Of a stretch of 64,000 nt of DNA, positions 26,937-35,456 are shown piece by piece (position 1 is the first letter of the stretch; every line of letters begins with the position of its first letter). The notes beneath the pieces are model-generated. The model was not told the origin of the DNA, did no database searches, and worked only from the letters and a program-made list of their open reading frames with translations. A program made the translations under genes and the position numbers. The stretch is taken from the NCBI GenBank assembly GCA_014802435.1, contig JAAVCG010000036.1:1-64000 (forward strand), given 5' to 3'. The stretch comes from Bacteroides sp. (GTDB lineage Bacteria; Bacteroidota; Bacteroidia; Bacteroidales; Muribaculaceae).

Positions 26937-28232
26937 TTAGAAAGAAATTTTCAAGGTTAAACCGGAGGCGGAGAGCAGATAGGCGCCGGAGGGGAGAGAG
27001 CCGACGGAGATGACTGCCTGACCGAGGGAAGAGACCTTAGCGGAGGCCACTTTGATTCCGGCAAGGGAATGGAGAACGACTTCATTGCCGGGAGTCAGTC
27101 CGCCGATATAGAGATTATCGCCGTCGCGACGGAAAGTCACGGTAGAGACGGGGGCGTCAATGATGCCGACGGCGGCTTCCGTCACAGTCACCATGCAGGA
27201 GGCGCTGACATCACCATAGGAGGCAGAGACCTCAGTCATGCCGGCCTTGATTGCAGAAACCAGGCCGGTTTCATCCACAGAAGCGACAGCCTCATTGGAG
27301 CTTGTCCAGCTCACTTCCGCCCCGGGAGTTACGTTAGCAAGAGTGGCGGTCAGAGTGGCGGTTTTTCCTTCCTCAAGGGTTAGCACTTCGCGGTCAAGGG
27401 TGAGCTCCGGGGGGAAGGCATAGATATCCTTCTTGGGGCCGACGTAAAGTTCCTCCTCAGGGAAGTCATAATGCTCAGGTTTGAAGTGTTTTACTTCGCT
27501 CATGGCATATTCAACGGTGATTCCGCTATTTCCCATGCGGATATTTCCGCCGGCCATGCTGAAAGCCAGTTGAGAACCGTCGATGGCGATGCGGTGTTCA
27601 TCGCCCTCAGGGGTAACGATGCGGATTGCGTTAAAGTTGCCGGAGGGGTTGGTTCCTCCCCCACCCTGCGCCTTTGACGCGAGGAGATTCATTTCGGAGC
27701 AGGCGGCGGAATTGGAGCCGTTGCTCTCGAGATTAACGAAAAGGATATAGCGGGAGGTGACGGGCGAGGAGAAATTGACGAATTTTTCCTCAAGGTTTCC
27801 GTCCCAAGTGCCGGTATAGGCAGGGTCGCCGAGCGCATAGATAATGTCTAACTCCGATGATGAGGGAGTGTTTTCAAGCGACTTATCGCCGAAATAGATG
27901 GCATAGCGGGTGCAGGCAGTGTTAGCGCTTCCGCCGTTTTGGCGAGGGAGATAAGCAAGTCCGTAGGCGGGCTTAGAGTCGGAGCCACGGTCAATCATCA
28001 CCCAGTGAGGGTTCTTGCGTTCAGCGCTACCGCTGGCGGCATGATAGTTAGAGTGCCAGCAGGTGTAAGTATTTCCGTCGGCAATGCCCGCAAGGCCTGT
28101 AATATCCTCTTCGGCGCTACATTCGGAGGAGGTTTTCCAGCTCCAGGCAGAGCGGTCAAGATAGTCGGCGGCGCTAAGCATTGAAGGAGCCATGATGGCT
28201 GCCAACAGGGGCAAGGTCTTAATAAAGTCCAT
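26937..28232 (-). CDS. Secreted discoidin-like (F5/8 type C) and Big2 protein
   Basis: 431 residues. The ATG at 28232 is preferred to one 7 codons upstream because it starts the signal peptide (MDFIKTLPLLAAIMAPSMLS). Residues about 25-185 resemble an F5/8 type C carbohydrate-binding domain: LAGIADGNTYTCWHSNYH, HWVMIDRGSD, TARYAIYFG-type strand and SRYILFVNLESN. About 200-265 is a beta module with ITVEYAMSEVKHF. About 275-355 is one Big2 domain (VSWTSSNEAVASVDETGLVS). The end, LPSGAYLLSASGLTLKISF, looks like a sorting tail. It overlaps the upstream CotH gene by 14 bp. Binding of host glycans at the cell surface is inferred. Confidence 0.75.
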   Translation of the reverse strand: MDFIKTLPLLAAIMAPSMLSAADYLDRSAWSWKTSSECSAEEDITGLAGIADGNTYTCWHSNYHAASGSAERKNPHWVMIDRGSDSKPAYGLAYLPRQNGGSANTACTRYAIYFGDKSLENTPSSSELDIIYALGDPAYTGTWDGNLEEKFVNFSSPVTSRYILFVNLESNGSNSAACSEMNLLASKAQGGGGTNPSGNFNAIRIVTPEGDEHRIAIDGSQLAFSMAGGNIRMGNSGITVEYAMSEVKHFKPEHYDFPEEELYVGPKKDIYAFPPELTLDREVLTLEEGKTATLTATLANVTPGAEVSWTSSNEAVASVDETGLVSAIKAGMTEVSASYGDVSASCMVTVTEAAVGIIDAPVSTVTFRRDGDNLYIGGLTPGNEVVLHSLAGIKVASAKVSSLGQAVISVGSLPSGAYLLSASGLTLKISF

Positions 28233-29835
28233 AATTATTCTTGGCGTTACCAATAAATTTTACGCGGTTTTTAATCCATGTTTTCAGTTCCTTGACGGCC
28301 TGAGCATTAGTTGCATCGGTATAGTGCTTGCCCACGTCGGTCAGGATTTCACGATTGGCGGAGGGTTTGAGTTCTTCGCTGTAAGAGTCATAATCCTTGA
28401 GCCAGTCATTGATTTGGGGTTCCACTTCGGCCCATATCTTGGCATAGACGTCAAGGAATTCCTTGTTGTCCTTAATCATAGCGAGGAAAAATTCGCCGCC
28501 ATGACCAAAGGGGCCGCTCTGGGTGTTCTTGCCGGTTGCCAGCAAGGGCGATTCATAGGAAGGTCCGGGAGGAGATGACTCGAGATACGGCACGAGATAA
28601 CCGCCCTGAGGGTCACGGACATAGACATCATCGCCTAACCAGTAGATGATGGTATTGTCAGAGTCTTGGAACATTCCAAATTGGTCGCCATACTGCTTTT
28701 TGCAATATTCAACGAGCTCCTGATAGTGTTTGCGGACCTCATCAGTGATTGCACCTCCAACGCTCTGATAGGTTTGATTATAGCCAAAAGCCCAGTCAAA
28801 GTCCCAGCAGGGACCGAACTGCCATTTTCCGCCCTTAGTTTTCCAGAGCATGACGCTCTTAGGATGGTTGAGTTCCTGATTGCAGGCGAGGTTATAGACC
28901 ATCAGATAGCGAGCAAGAGTGTCATAATCAACCAAGTCAGAGAAGTCAGAGCCGGCCATCACGGCAGATTCAAGAGCCTCAAAATCCATGGCCCACTCTA
29001 TCCACCATTCCTTGGCCTCCGTCTCATCGAGAGGAGCATCAGGGTCTTTCAGCTGATAAGGAATACGGAGAATAGGCGAAAAGCCGCCATACTCCATAGT
29101 GATTCCGGCAGCGGGGTCGCAGGTGTCGAGTTCAATCATGACTGAATTGGCCTCCTCTTCCTTGGGGAGGTCAACGGAGCCGTTATTGAAGCCGCATTTC
29201 TGGGTCAGAGTGTAAGTGCCCTTATAGTTATCATTGAGATAGACATCGACCGGGCGGCAGCTGTTAATGTAAGGCATGCCAACGATGCGCCCGAAGGAGA
29301 AGGCGGCATAATTGCGCATGAAAGAGCCGTCAATCCAGTTTGCGAGCAGGACATAGCTCTTGGCCTTTTTGAAATCACAGATACGGGCCTTTGACTCAAA
29401 CTTGATGTTATAGGGCTTTTTGCGGTAATTCAGGGTGGAGTTTCCACGGCCACGGAAAGTGATTGGTGTTGACTCCAAATCATCATACACCCCGGCGCCG
29501 TCAACGACTATCCGTGCGGGATACTTCGTTGTTTTATCGGAAATATCGAGGATGGTATTGTCGTCAGTGGTGATATAGAGTGTGGCAACGTTCGGGCCGA
29601 TAATCCATTTGTCGAAGACTTCAAAGTCCATTGCCTGCTCGCCCTTGTCATTTTCAAAAAACAAGGTGCTGAAATTCTTGCCTATGGGGGTGAAGCGTGT
29701 GTCCTTGACTTGGTCAAGTGGCATTGAAATAAACGATGATTCATCCGTAGAATAGATATGACACCACGGAGTCTGGGCAATGGCGCCGAGAGAGGCCATC
29801 ATCATCAGTGCTGTGATTGAATTACGGATATTCAT
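28219..29835 (-). CDS. Secreted CotH-domain protein, copy 2
   Basis: 538 residues, signal peptide MNIRNSITALMMMASLGAIA then QTPWCHIY. The N-terminal beta module (about 22-85) and the CotH domain follow the same order as in copy 1: FRGRGNSTLNYRKKPYNIKF (128-147), NWIDGSFMRNYAAF, CNQELNHPKSVMLWK and CWDFDWAFGYNQTY. It is about 50 residues longer than copy 1 because of an insert after the DFDWAFG motif. The start codon overlaps the stop codon of the 172-residue protein gene (TGATG), so translation is probably coupled. Atypical protein kinase activity on exported proteins is known for the CotH family; here it is an inference. Confidence 0.85.
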   Translation of the reverse strand: MNIRNSITALMMMASLGAIAQTPWCHIYSTDESSFISMPLDQVKDTRFTPIGKNFSTLFFENDKGEQAMDFEVFDKWIIGPNVATLYITTDDNTILDISDKTTKYPARIVVDGAGVYDDLESTPITFRGRGNSTLNYRKKPYNIKFESKARICDFKKAKSYVLLANWIDGSFMRNYAAFSFGRIVGMPYINSCRPVDVYLNDNYKGTYTLTQKCGFNNGSVDLPKEEEANSVMIELDTCDPAAGITMEYGGFSPILRIPYQLKDPDAPLDETEAKEWWIEWAMDFEALESAVMAGSDFSDLVDYDTLARYLMVYNLACNQELNHPKSVMLWKTKGGKWQFGPCWDFDWAFGYNQTYQSVGGAITDEVRKHYQELVEYCKKQYGDQFGMFQDSDNTIIYWLGDDVYVRDPQGGYLVPYLESSPPGPSYESPLLATGKNTQSGPFGHGGEFFLAMIKDNKEFLDVYAKIWAEVEPQINDWLKDYDSYSEELKPSANREILTDVGKHYTDATNAQAVKELKTWIKNRVKFIGNAKNNYGLY

Positions 29836-30353
29836 CAGAGTTTGATTTTAAGAGTGGTTTGATTGACGTTGAGAAGATAGACTCCTGCCGGGAGCTGTGA
29901 CGTCAGGACTTCAACGCGGGCATCAGCAGGGGCGATATTCATCAGGGTTTTTCCCTGAAGGTCAATGATTTTCACATCGGTTTTCACTCCGCCAAGGGTC
30001 AGCACCCCGTCAGCAATGCTGATGGTGAGGCCATCCACTTCCGGGGCTTCGATAGAGTCCTGCTCGGGGTCATATACATGGTCGCCGAGATAATATTGGT
30101 CATTAGAGAAGCTCTGGAATCCGGCTGAGATATTGCTGATGAGCTCGAGCGGGTAACAGACCGTCACTGAGGGATGGACCAAGAGGAGTTCGCCCGCCTC
30201 GGTTTGCTGCACTTTAAGGTCAGCATGGAGGGCCAGGCGGTCCTTGACTCCGTCAGTACGGTTGATTATAAAGCAATTAACATTACGTGCGGAAACCGAA
30301 GCGGCTCCCACACATAATGCTGCGGACAGGATTATTGCCCTGAATGGATTCAT
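29835..30353 (-). CDS. Small secreted protein with beta module and sorting-type tail
   Basis: 172 residues. Signal peptide (FRAIILSAALCVGAASVSA), then a module of about 65 residues (CFIINRTDGVKDRLAL ... VTVCYPLELISNI) of a type common in Bacteroidetes surface proteins just before the tail, and a C-terminal domain ending LPAGVYLLNVNQTTLKIKL. There is no catalytic domain, so the protein is little more than the attachment module itself. It lies 5 bp after the sialidase gene and its stop codon overlaps the next CotH start. It may be a CotH substrate or anchor; this is speculation from position only. Confidence 0.65.
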   Translation of the reverse strand: MNPFRAIILSAALCVGAASVSARNVNCFIINRTDGVKDRLALHADLKVQQTEAGELLLVHPSVTVCYPLELISNISAGFQSFSNDQYYLGDHVYDPEQDSIEAPEVDGLTISIADGVLTLGGVKTDVKIIDLQGKTLMNIAPADARVEVLTSQLPAGVYLLNVNQTTLKIKL

Positions 30354-30358
30354 AATTT

Positions 30359-33211
30359 TCAGTAAACGATTTTACGATTTTGAGAGGTTACATAAATTGA
30401 GCCGCTAACGGGAGCGGTTACTTTACGGCCCTGGAGGTCATAGAGTTCCTCAGAGGTCGCCACGGTGATTTCCTCGATGGCGCTATCGGGGTCATACTCA
30501 TAGGGGGTCATATACCATTGCGAACCCTGGGCGCCGGAGGTCCAGATAACGACGCTACCGCCGGTGCTCTTCAGGTGAAAGGCCGGATATGAGCCATTGC
30601 CGGGAGTGGTGCAGACGATGGCCGTATGTCCGGTGTAGTCGCTTTGGAAGTCAAAAGCACCGGCCTGAGCCTTATCAGCAACGGCTTTCATTTCCGTTTC
30701 GGTCTTCTCGGCAGTCACGGGGAGATAAGCCTCGGCATTGGGATTATAAATCAGCATCTTGCCGTCCTCACCCTCTTCCAGGAGGAAGAGAGTTGTCGTT
30801 TCGTTGGACTTGGTGGCTGTTTGAATCTTCTTGTTAGACTTCACAACGGAGAGGAAGCGGTCTGTCGTATAAGAGTAAGAGCCATCGTGAGCAGAACGGA
30901 AGTGGTAATATTTTCCGGCCTCCGCTTTGACCTGAGCTTCATCTGATTCGCTCGCGATGGCTGAGTTAAAAGCCGCAATAGCGTCCTGAGAGGGGTTAGC
31001 TTCATAGGCGGCGATAGCGGCCTGAGCATCAGAGAATTCCGGGTTGAGCAGGCAGCCTACGTGTTGACCGGTAGAGCCTTCTACCAGGGCCTTGATGCGA
31101 TGGTCCATCATCTCTTTGGCCATCTTATTGGCAATCTCATGGTCATCGTCGGCGCAATATTCGAATTTTCCGCCGGTGATGGTCTCGATTGAGAGGGGAT
31201 AATACATTTCAGAGTAGACATTGCCGTTAAAAGTGGCTTCTTCAAAGAGGAAACCGACCTTATTGTCAGCCTGAAGAATCATGGTTGAGTAGGCCGACGA
31301 CATATCGCTGACCTGATAGCGACCGCCCCAAGAGGTGAAGTCGGAGGGTTCGTCATAATCATCGGGGGTAGCCAGAGCCTTCCAGGCAATGGAGACGTTG
31401 TTTCGTCCGCCGCCATAGGGGAATGACTGCAGGGCGAGGTAATGACGGTCACCGGATTCAGTGTTCTTGACGGGAACGAGGAGGATTTCGCCATTGCAGG
31501 CGTTGATGCCGCCCATGCCCATGTTGGTGTTGATGTGCTGACCCCATCGGCCTTCGGCCTTGGCAATGTCAGTGTAGCGGAAAAGGTTGAAGTTACGGTT
31601 TCCGCCGTTGCCGCGAGCGGCCAGGAGGACTGAGCCGTCAGGGAGTTCTTCACACTTGGGTTCGTCGGCGCCGGAGCTAACGGCGGGGTTATAGGGGTCG
31701 CCGAGAATGTGCCAGTTATGGCCGAAGTCGTCGGAATAGAGCACCCAGTTGCTGATGTTGTTGGCCTCGGCATTGCGTCCGCTCATCACGGCGTAGATAC
31801 GGTAGTAGTCACCTACCTTGATATACTTACTCTGGACCATACGGCCGGAACCGATAAACTGACCGTCGATGTAGCCGTGGGGGCCGTTATCGTCAAAGAG
31901 CGAGTAGATTTGTTCCCACTGGCCATAGTCAGGTTCGGTCCAGGTCTTGCCGCCATCCTTGCTCCACCAGCGGGCTGAGGGCTGAGGGTTATCGCGACGG
32001 CTGGAGAAGAAGTTCATGCGTCCGCAGCAGGCAATGACGAAGACTTCGCCTGATTCGCGGTCAGTCACGATTGCGGGGTCGCCGAAGCCGCAGTCAAGGT
32101 TGGTAATCACGTTGCCGGCAGCTCCCGTGCCGCGAGCAACGGGAATGCCCTGAGCATTGCGCATATCGTCAGGCTTGCTCCAGGACTGACCGTTGTCATC
32201 GCTGATGCTGATGTGGAGGTCAATGCGTCCGCCGCCAATGTCACCACCGCAGTAGCGATAGTCATTAACGGCAATCAGACGGCCGGCATATTCGCCGTTT
32301 TCAATACATCCGATGGCCGGAATGCGGTAAACAATCTGATATTTGGGGTGGCGACGGTCCATGCGGAACACGGCGTAGCCATGAGGAGTAGCCTCAGCTA
32401 TGTCGGTCAGCAGATAGTTGAGGCCCTTGATTTCCAGGGGACCCTGAATAGTGGGCACGTTGCCTTCATAGGGGTAACCGTCAAGAATGATTTTAACGTC
32501 GTCAGTTGTGGTGATTGCGCAGATGTCAAGCGTCTTGTCTGCGGGCATGTTGAATTCCCAGACTCCGGCGCCGAGGCTGACAATTCCGTCAGTCATTGAG
32601 GCCGTAGAGCCATTGGGGCATGAGATGGTCACACCCTCGCCGATGGTCCATACATTATTGGCCACAGAGCCGGAGAGCCCGGTGCCGATGAAGGTGATGG
32701 ATGAGCCGGCATCCTTACCGGAGGTCCAGAAGGCGAGCTTGCCATCGCGGTTGTTGAGCACTGCGGAGGCATTTCCGGTAATGTTGACATAATAAGCGCC
32801 TTCAACGCTCGTTGACTCGGCAAAGGTCCAGTTATAGCTGTAACCGCTCTTTCCCGGGGCCATCACCTCGGCGAAGGCCGTCAGTCCGTTAGCGCCAAAT
32901 TCCTCGGCGGCGGGATTTGAGGGTGCGCCGAGCATCATTTCGGTGCCATACGCCTTATTATATATGGTGTAGCCTTCAGCGTCAGAGCCGACGACACACC
33001 AATAGTCGGAGTCAGAAAAGTCAATTGCGCCGTCAATGGTGATGGGGGCATCGGCTGCGGGCGCGTGACAATAGGCACCCTTGATTTGCATCAGATACCA
33101 TTGCGTATCGGCGGCAAACTTGCCGTCAGTAATCGTAGTGGCCTGAAAGGGGACTGCCGAAGCCGAAGCGGCGGCAAGAAGCACAGAGGCCAGAGTAGTG
33201 ATTTTTTTCAT
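30359..33211 (-). CDS. Secreted sialidase-like enzyme (GH33 type)
   Basis: 950 residues. Signal peptide MKKITTLASVLLAAASASA. Residues about 25-270 are beta-rich, with ricin-like and lectin-like features. The sialidase propeller begins with YRIPAIG (295-301, Arg296 of the arginine triad) and carries Asp boxes SISDDNGQSW (335-344), WWSKDGGKTW and LYSDDFGHNW, plus SGRMVQSKYIK and the conserved YSTM motif. A ricin-like module (GKYYHFRSAHDGSYSYTTDR) and a sorting-type tail (LYDLQGRKVTAPVSGSIYV) follow. It should cleave terminal sialic acids from host glycans at the cell surface. First gene of the six-gene cluster. Only 31 bp separate it from glgB and no promoter of its own was seen, so read-through from glgB is possible. 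Confidence 0.85.
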   Translation of the reverse strand: MKKITTLASVLLAAASASAVPFQATTITDGKFAADTQWYLMQIKGAYCHAPAADAPITIDGAIDFSDSDYWCVVGSDAEGYTIYNKAYGTEMMLGAPSNPAAEEFGANGLTAFAEVMAPGKSGYSYNWTFAESTSVEGAYYVNITGNASAVLNNRDGKLAFWTSGKDAGSSITFIGTGLSGSVANNVWTIGEGVTISCPNGSTASMTDGIVSLGAGVWEFNMPADKTLDICAITTTDDVKIILDGYPYEGNVPTIQGPLEIKGLNYLLTDIAEATPHGYAVFRMDRRHPKYQIVYRIPAIGCIENGEYAGRLIAVNDYRYCGGDIGGGRIDLHISISDDNGQSWSKPDDMRNAQGIPVARGTGAAGNVITNLDCGFGDPAIVTDRESGEVFVIACCGRMNFFSSRRDNPQPSARWWSKDGGKTWTEPDYGQWEQIYSLFDDNGPHGYIDGQFIGSGRMVQSKYIKVGDYYRIYAVMSGRNAEANNISNWVLYSDDFGHNWHILGDPYNPAVSSGADEPKCEELPDGSVLLAARGNGGNRNFNLFRYTDIAKAEGRWGQHINTNMGMGGINACNGEILLVPVKNTESGDRHYLALQSFPYGGGRNNVSIAWKALATPDDYDEPSDFTSWGGRYQVSDMSSAYSTMILQADNKVGFLFEEATFNGNVYSEMYYPLSIETITGGKFEYCADDDHEIANKMAKEMMDHRIKALVEGSTGQHVGCLLNPEFSDAQAAIAAYEANPSQDAIAAFNSAIASESDEAQVKAEAGKYYHFRSAHDGSYSYTTDRFLSVVKSNKKIQTATKSNETTTLFLLEEGEDGKMLIYNPNAEAYLPVTAEKTETEMKAVADKAQAGAFDFQSDYTGHTAIVCTTPGNGSYPAFHLKSTGGSVVIWTSGAQGSQWYMTPYEYDPDSAIEEITVATSEELYDLQGRKVTAPVSGSIYVTSQNRKIVY

Positions 33212-33242
33212 TTATGATTGGTTTTATTATTTATTTTCTCGA

Positions 33243-35276
33243 TTAAAGTTTGCGGAGCACCATGGCAGTTCGCGGCGGCAGATAGAGTTTCAGCCATTCG
33301 CGTCCGGCCGGCGCATAGAGTTCGTCATATTGGGTCAGATGGTGAGTCCGCGGGTCAATGTTGCCATATCCGCCAAAGGCCGGGTCATCCGTAGAGAGCA
33401 CACATTCATATTCTCCCGCCGGGGCAAGGACGCCATAACCCTGAAATGACTGAGTCGGCGAGAAGTTGAACACGAACACCAGGTCTTCCCTCATAAAGGC
33501 CAGTACCTGATCATCATCCTTCTCCCAGAGCTTGACAACGGGAGAGTTCTCAATGCCCTTGCGGCTGCCGATGAGGTGAATCATCGCGTTGTCAAAGTCA
33601 TTGAGCATAAAGTATTTCAGATAGTCGCTGTCAACGAGTTCCCATTGGCGGCGGGCATACTTATAGCTCCAGCCGTTGCCCTCGCGGGGGAAGTCAATCC
33701 ATTCCGGATGCCCCCACTCATTGCCCATAAAGTTGAGGTAGCCGCCATTGATTGAGGCGAGAGTGACCAGGCGAATCATCTTGTGGAGGGCCATTCCGCG
33801 CGCAATTGTCGCGTCATCGTCTTCCTTGGCCATATGCCAATACATTGCGGAGTCCATCAGGCGGAAAACCACGGTTTTATCGCCCACCAGAGCCTGGTCA
33901 TGGCTCTCCACATAGCTGATGGTCTTTTCATCGGCTCGGCGGTTAGTGAGTTCCCAGAAAATCGACGTCGGATGCCAGTCTTCATCCTTCTTCTCCTTGA
34001 GAGTCTTTATCCAATAGTCAGGAATACCCATTGCCATGCGGTAATCAAACCCCATTCCGCCCCATTTTACGGGGAGGGCCAGTCCGGGCATTCCGCTCAT
34101 CTCCTCGGCAATGGTGATTGCGTGTTTGTTGACGCTATGAATCAACAGATTAGCCAGCGATAGATAGGTGATGGCGTTAGTATCCTGTCCGCCATTATAA
34201 TAGTCCTCATATCCGCCGAAGGCCTGCCCGAGGCCATGATTGAGATAGAGCATCGACGTCACTCCGTCAAAGCGGAATCCGTCAAAGTGATATTCTTCAA
34301 GCCAATAGCGACAGTTACTCAGCAGGAAGTAGAGCACATAATTTTTCCCATAGTCAAAACAGAGAGAGTCCCATGCGGGGTGTTCGCGGCGGTCGCCCGG
34401 ATAGAAGTAGAGATAAGGGTCTCCATCAAGGCGTCCGAGGCCTTCAACCTCATTCTTAACGGCATGAGAATGAACAATATCCATGATGACGGCAATTCCG
34501 CGGCTATGGGCATCGTCAATCAGCCGCTTCAAGTCTTCCGGAGTTCCGAACTTGCTGCTGGCCGCATAAAAAGAACTTACATGATAGCCAAACGAGCCAT
34601 AATAAGGATGCTCCTGAATCGCCATAATCTGAATGCAGTTATAGCCGTCTTTTTCCACACGCGGAAGTATGTTCTGCCGGAATTCCTCATAGGTTCCGAT
34701 GCCTTCCTTGTCCTGAGCCATGCCAATGTGACATTCATAAATCAGCAGGGGGTCAGCATTCGGCTTGAATTTCTTCACTTCCCATTTGTAGGACTTTTCG
34801 GGCGCCCATACCTGAGCGGAAAATATCGGAGAATCCGGTGCCTGCACCACCCTCTGAGCATAAGCGGGAATACGCTCCCCGCTCCCCCCGGGCCATTCGA
34901 CAAGCATCTTGAAGTATTGTCCGTGTTTAAGCTGACCGGGCTTTAACTTCAACTCCCAGTCGCCATACGTACCCTTGATTTTCTTCAGTTTATACTTGGG
35001 CAAAGGCTTCCAGTCATTAAAATCGCCTATCAGATAAATCGCCGTCGCGTTAGGCGCATATTCGCGAAAAATCCAACCCTCATCCGTCTGATGAAGGCCG
35101 AAATATTCATATGCGTTCGCAAAATTCTTCAGCGAGCCGGACTGAGCGGTTAACTCAGCCTCCTTGCGCAAAACCTCGCGGTGGCGACCCTCAATTGCGT
35201 CAGTAAACGGTGCCAACCACGGGTCATTCTTTATCAATTTCAGGCGCGATTTGCGCGTCTTTCCCGGGGTTTTCAT
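33243..35276 (-). CDS. glgB: 1,4-alpha-glucan branching enzyme
   Basis: 677 residues. The enzyme makes the alpha-1,6 branches of glycogen. An N-terminal CBM48 domain (YEYFGLHQTDEGWIFREYAP ... GDFNDW) is followed by the GH13 barrel: IMDIVHSH (263-270), GFRFDGVTS with nucleophile Asp337, IAEEMSGMPG with the acid Glu at 391 or 392, and VESHDQALVGDKT with the third Asp. The C-terminal beta domain ends LPPRTAMVLRKL. It resembles the eukaryotic-type branching enzymes that Bacteroidetes carry rather than the longer proteobacterial GlgB. It has its own well-formed promoter and no other glycogen gene is nearby. Confidence 0.93.
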   Translation of the reverse strand: MKTPGKTRKSRLKLIKNDPWLAPFTDAIEGRHREVLRKEAELTAQSGSLKNFANAYEYFGLHQTDEGWIFREYAPNATAIYLIGDFNDWKPLPKYKLKKIKGTYGDWELKLKPGQLKHGQYFKMLVEWPGGSGERIPAYAQRVVQAPDSPIFSAQVWAPEKSYKWEVKKFKPNADPLLIYECHIGMAQDKEGIGTYEEFRQNILPRVEKDGYNCIQIMAIQEHPYYGSFGYHVSSFYAASSKFGTPEDLKRLIDDAHSRGIAVIMDIVHSHAVKNEVEGLGRLDGDPYLYFYPGDRREHPAWDSLCFDYGKNYVLYFLLSNCRYWLEEYHFDGFRFDGVTSMLYLNHGLGQAFGGYEDYYNGGQDTNAITYLSLANLLIHSVNKHAITIAEEMSGMPGLALPVKWGGMGFDYRMAMGIPDYWIKTLKEKKDEDWHPTSIFWELTNRRADEKTISYVESHDQALVGDKTVVFRLMDSAMYWHMAKEDDDATIARGMALHKMIRLVTLASINGGYLNFMGNEWGHPEWIDFPREGNGWSYKYARRQWELVDSDYLKYFMLNDFDNAMIHLIGSRKGIENSPVVKLWEKDDDQVLAFMREDLVFVFNFSPTQSFQGYGVLAPAGEYECVLSTDDPAFGGYGNIDPRTHHLTQYDELYAPAGREWLKLYLPPRTAMVLRKL

Positions 35277-35302
35277 GGTTTAATTCTTTTGTTATAACAT
35301 CG

Positions 35303-35333
35303 CAAATATAATAATTTTTTCCGAAACAACAAA
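35303..35333 (-). promoter_or_regulatory. Promoter of glgB
   Basis: Minus strand: TTTG at 35330-35333 and TATATTTG at 35303-35310, spaced 19 nt. Both elements match the Bacteroidetes consensus. The ATG is 26 nt downstream of the -7 element. Confidence 0.75.
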
Positions 35334-35411
35334 AAATGAATGAAAAATACAAAATACAAAGTACAAAGTAAGTGAAAAGTGAAAAATGAAAAATAAAAAG
35401 TGAGGCTCGCT

Positions 35412-35439
35412 ATGGAAAGGCGGATTCCGATCCGCCGCC
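35412..35439 (+). repeat. Single REP-like unit downstream of the RND operon
   Basis: ATGGAAA followed by palindrome core GGCGGATTCCGATCCGCC and GCC, on the plus strand, 17 bp beyond the stop codon of the efflux permease gene. Confidence 0.85.
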
Positions 35440-35456
35440 ACCGTCTTGAGGGGGGA

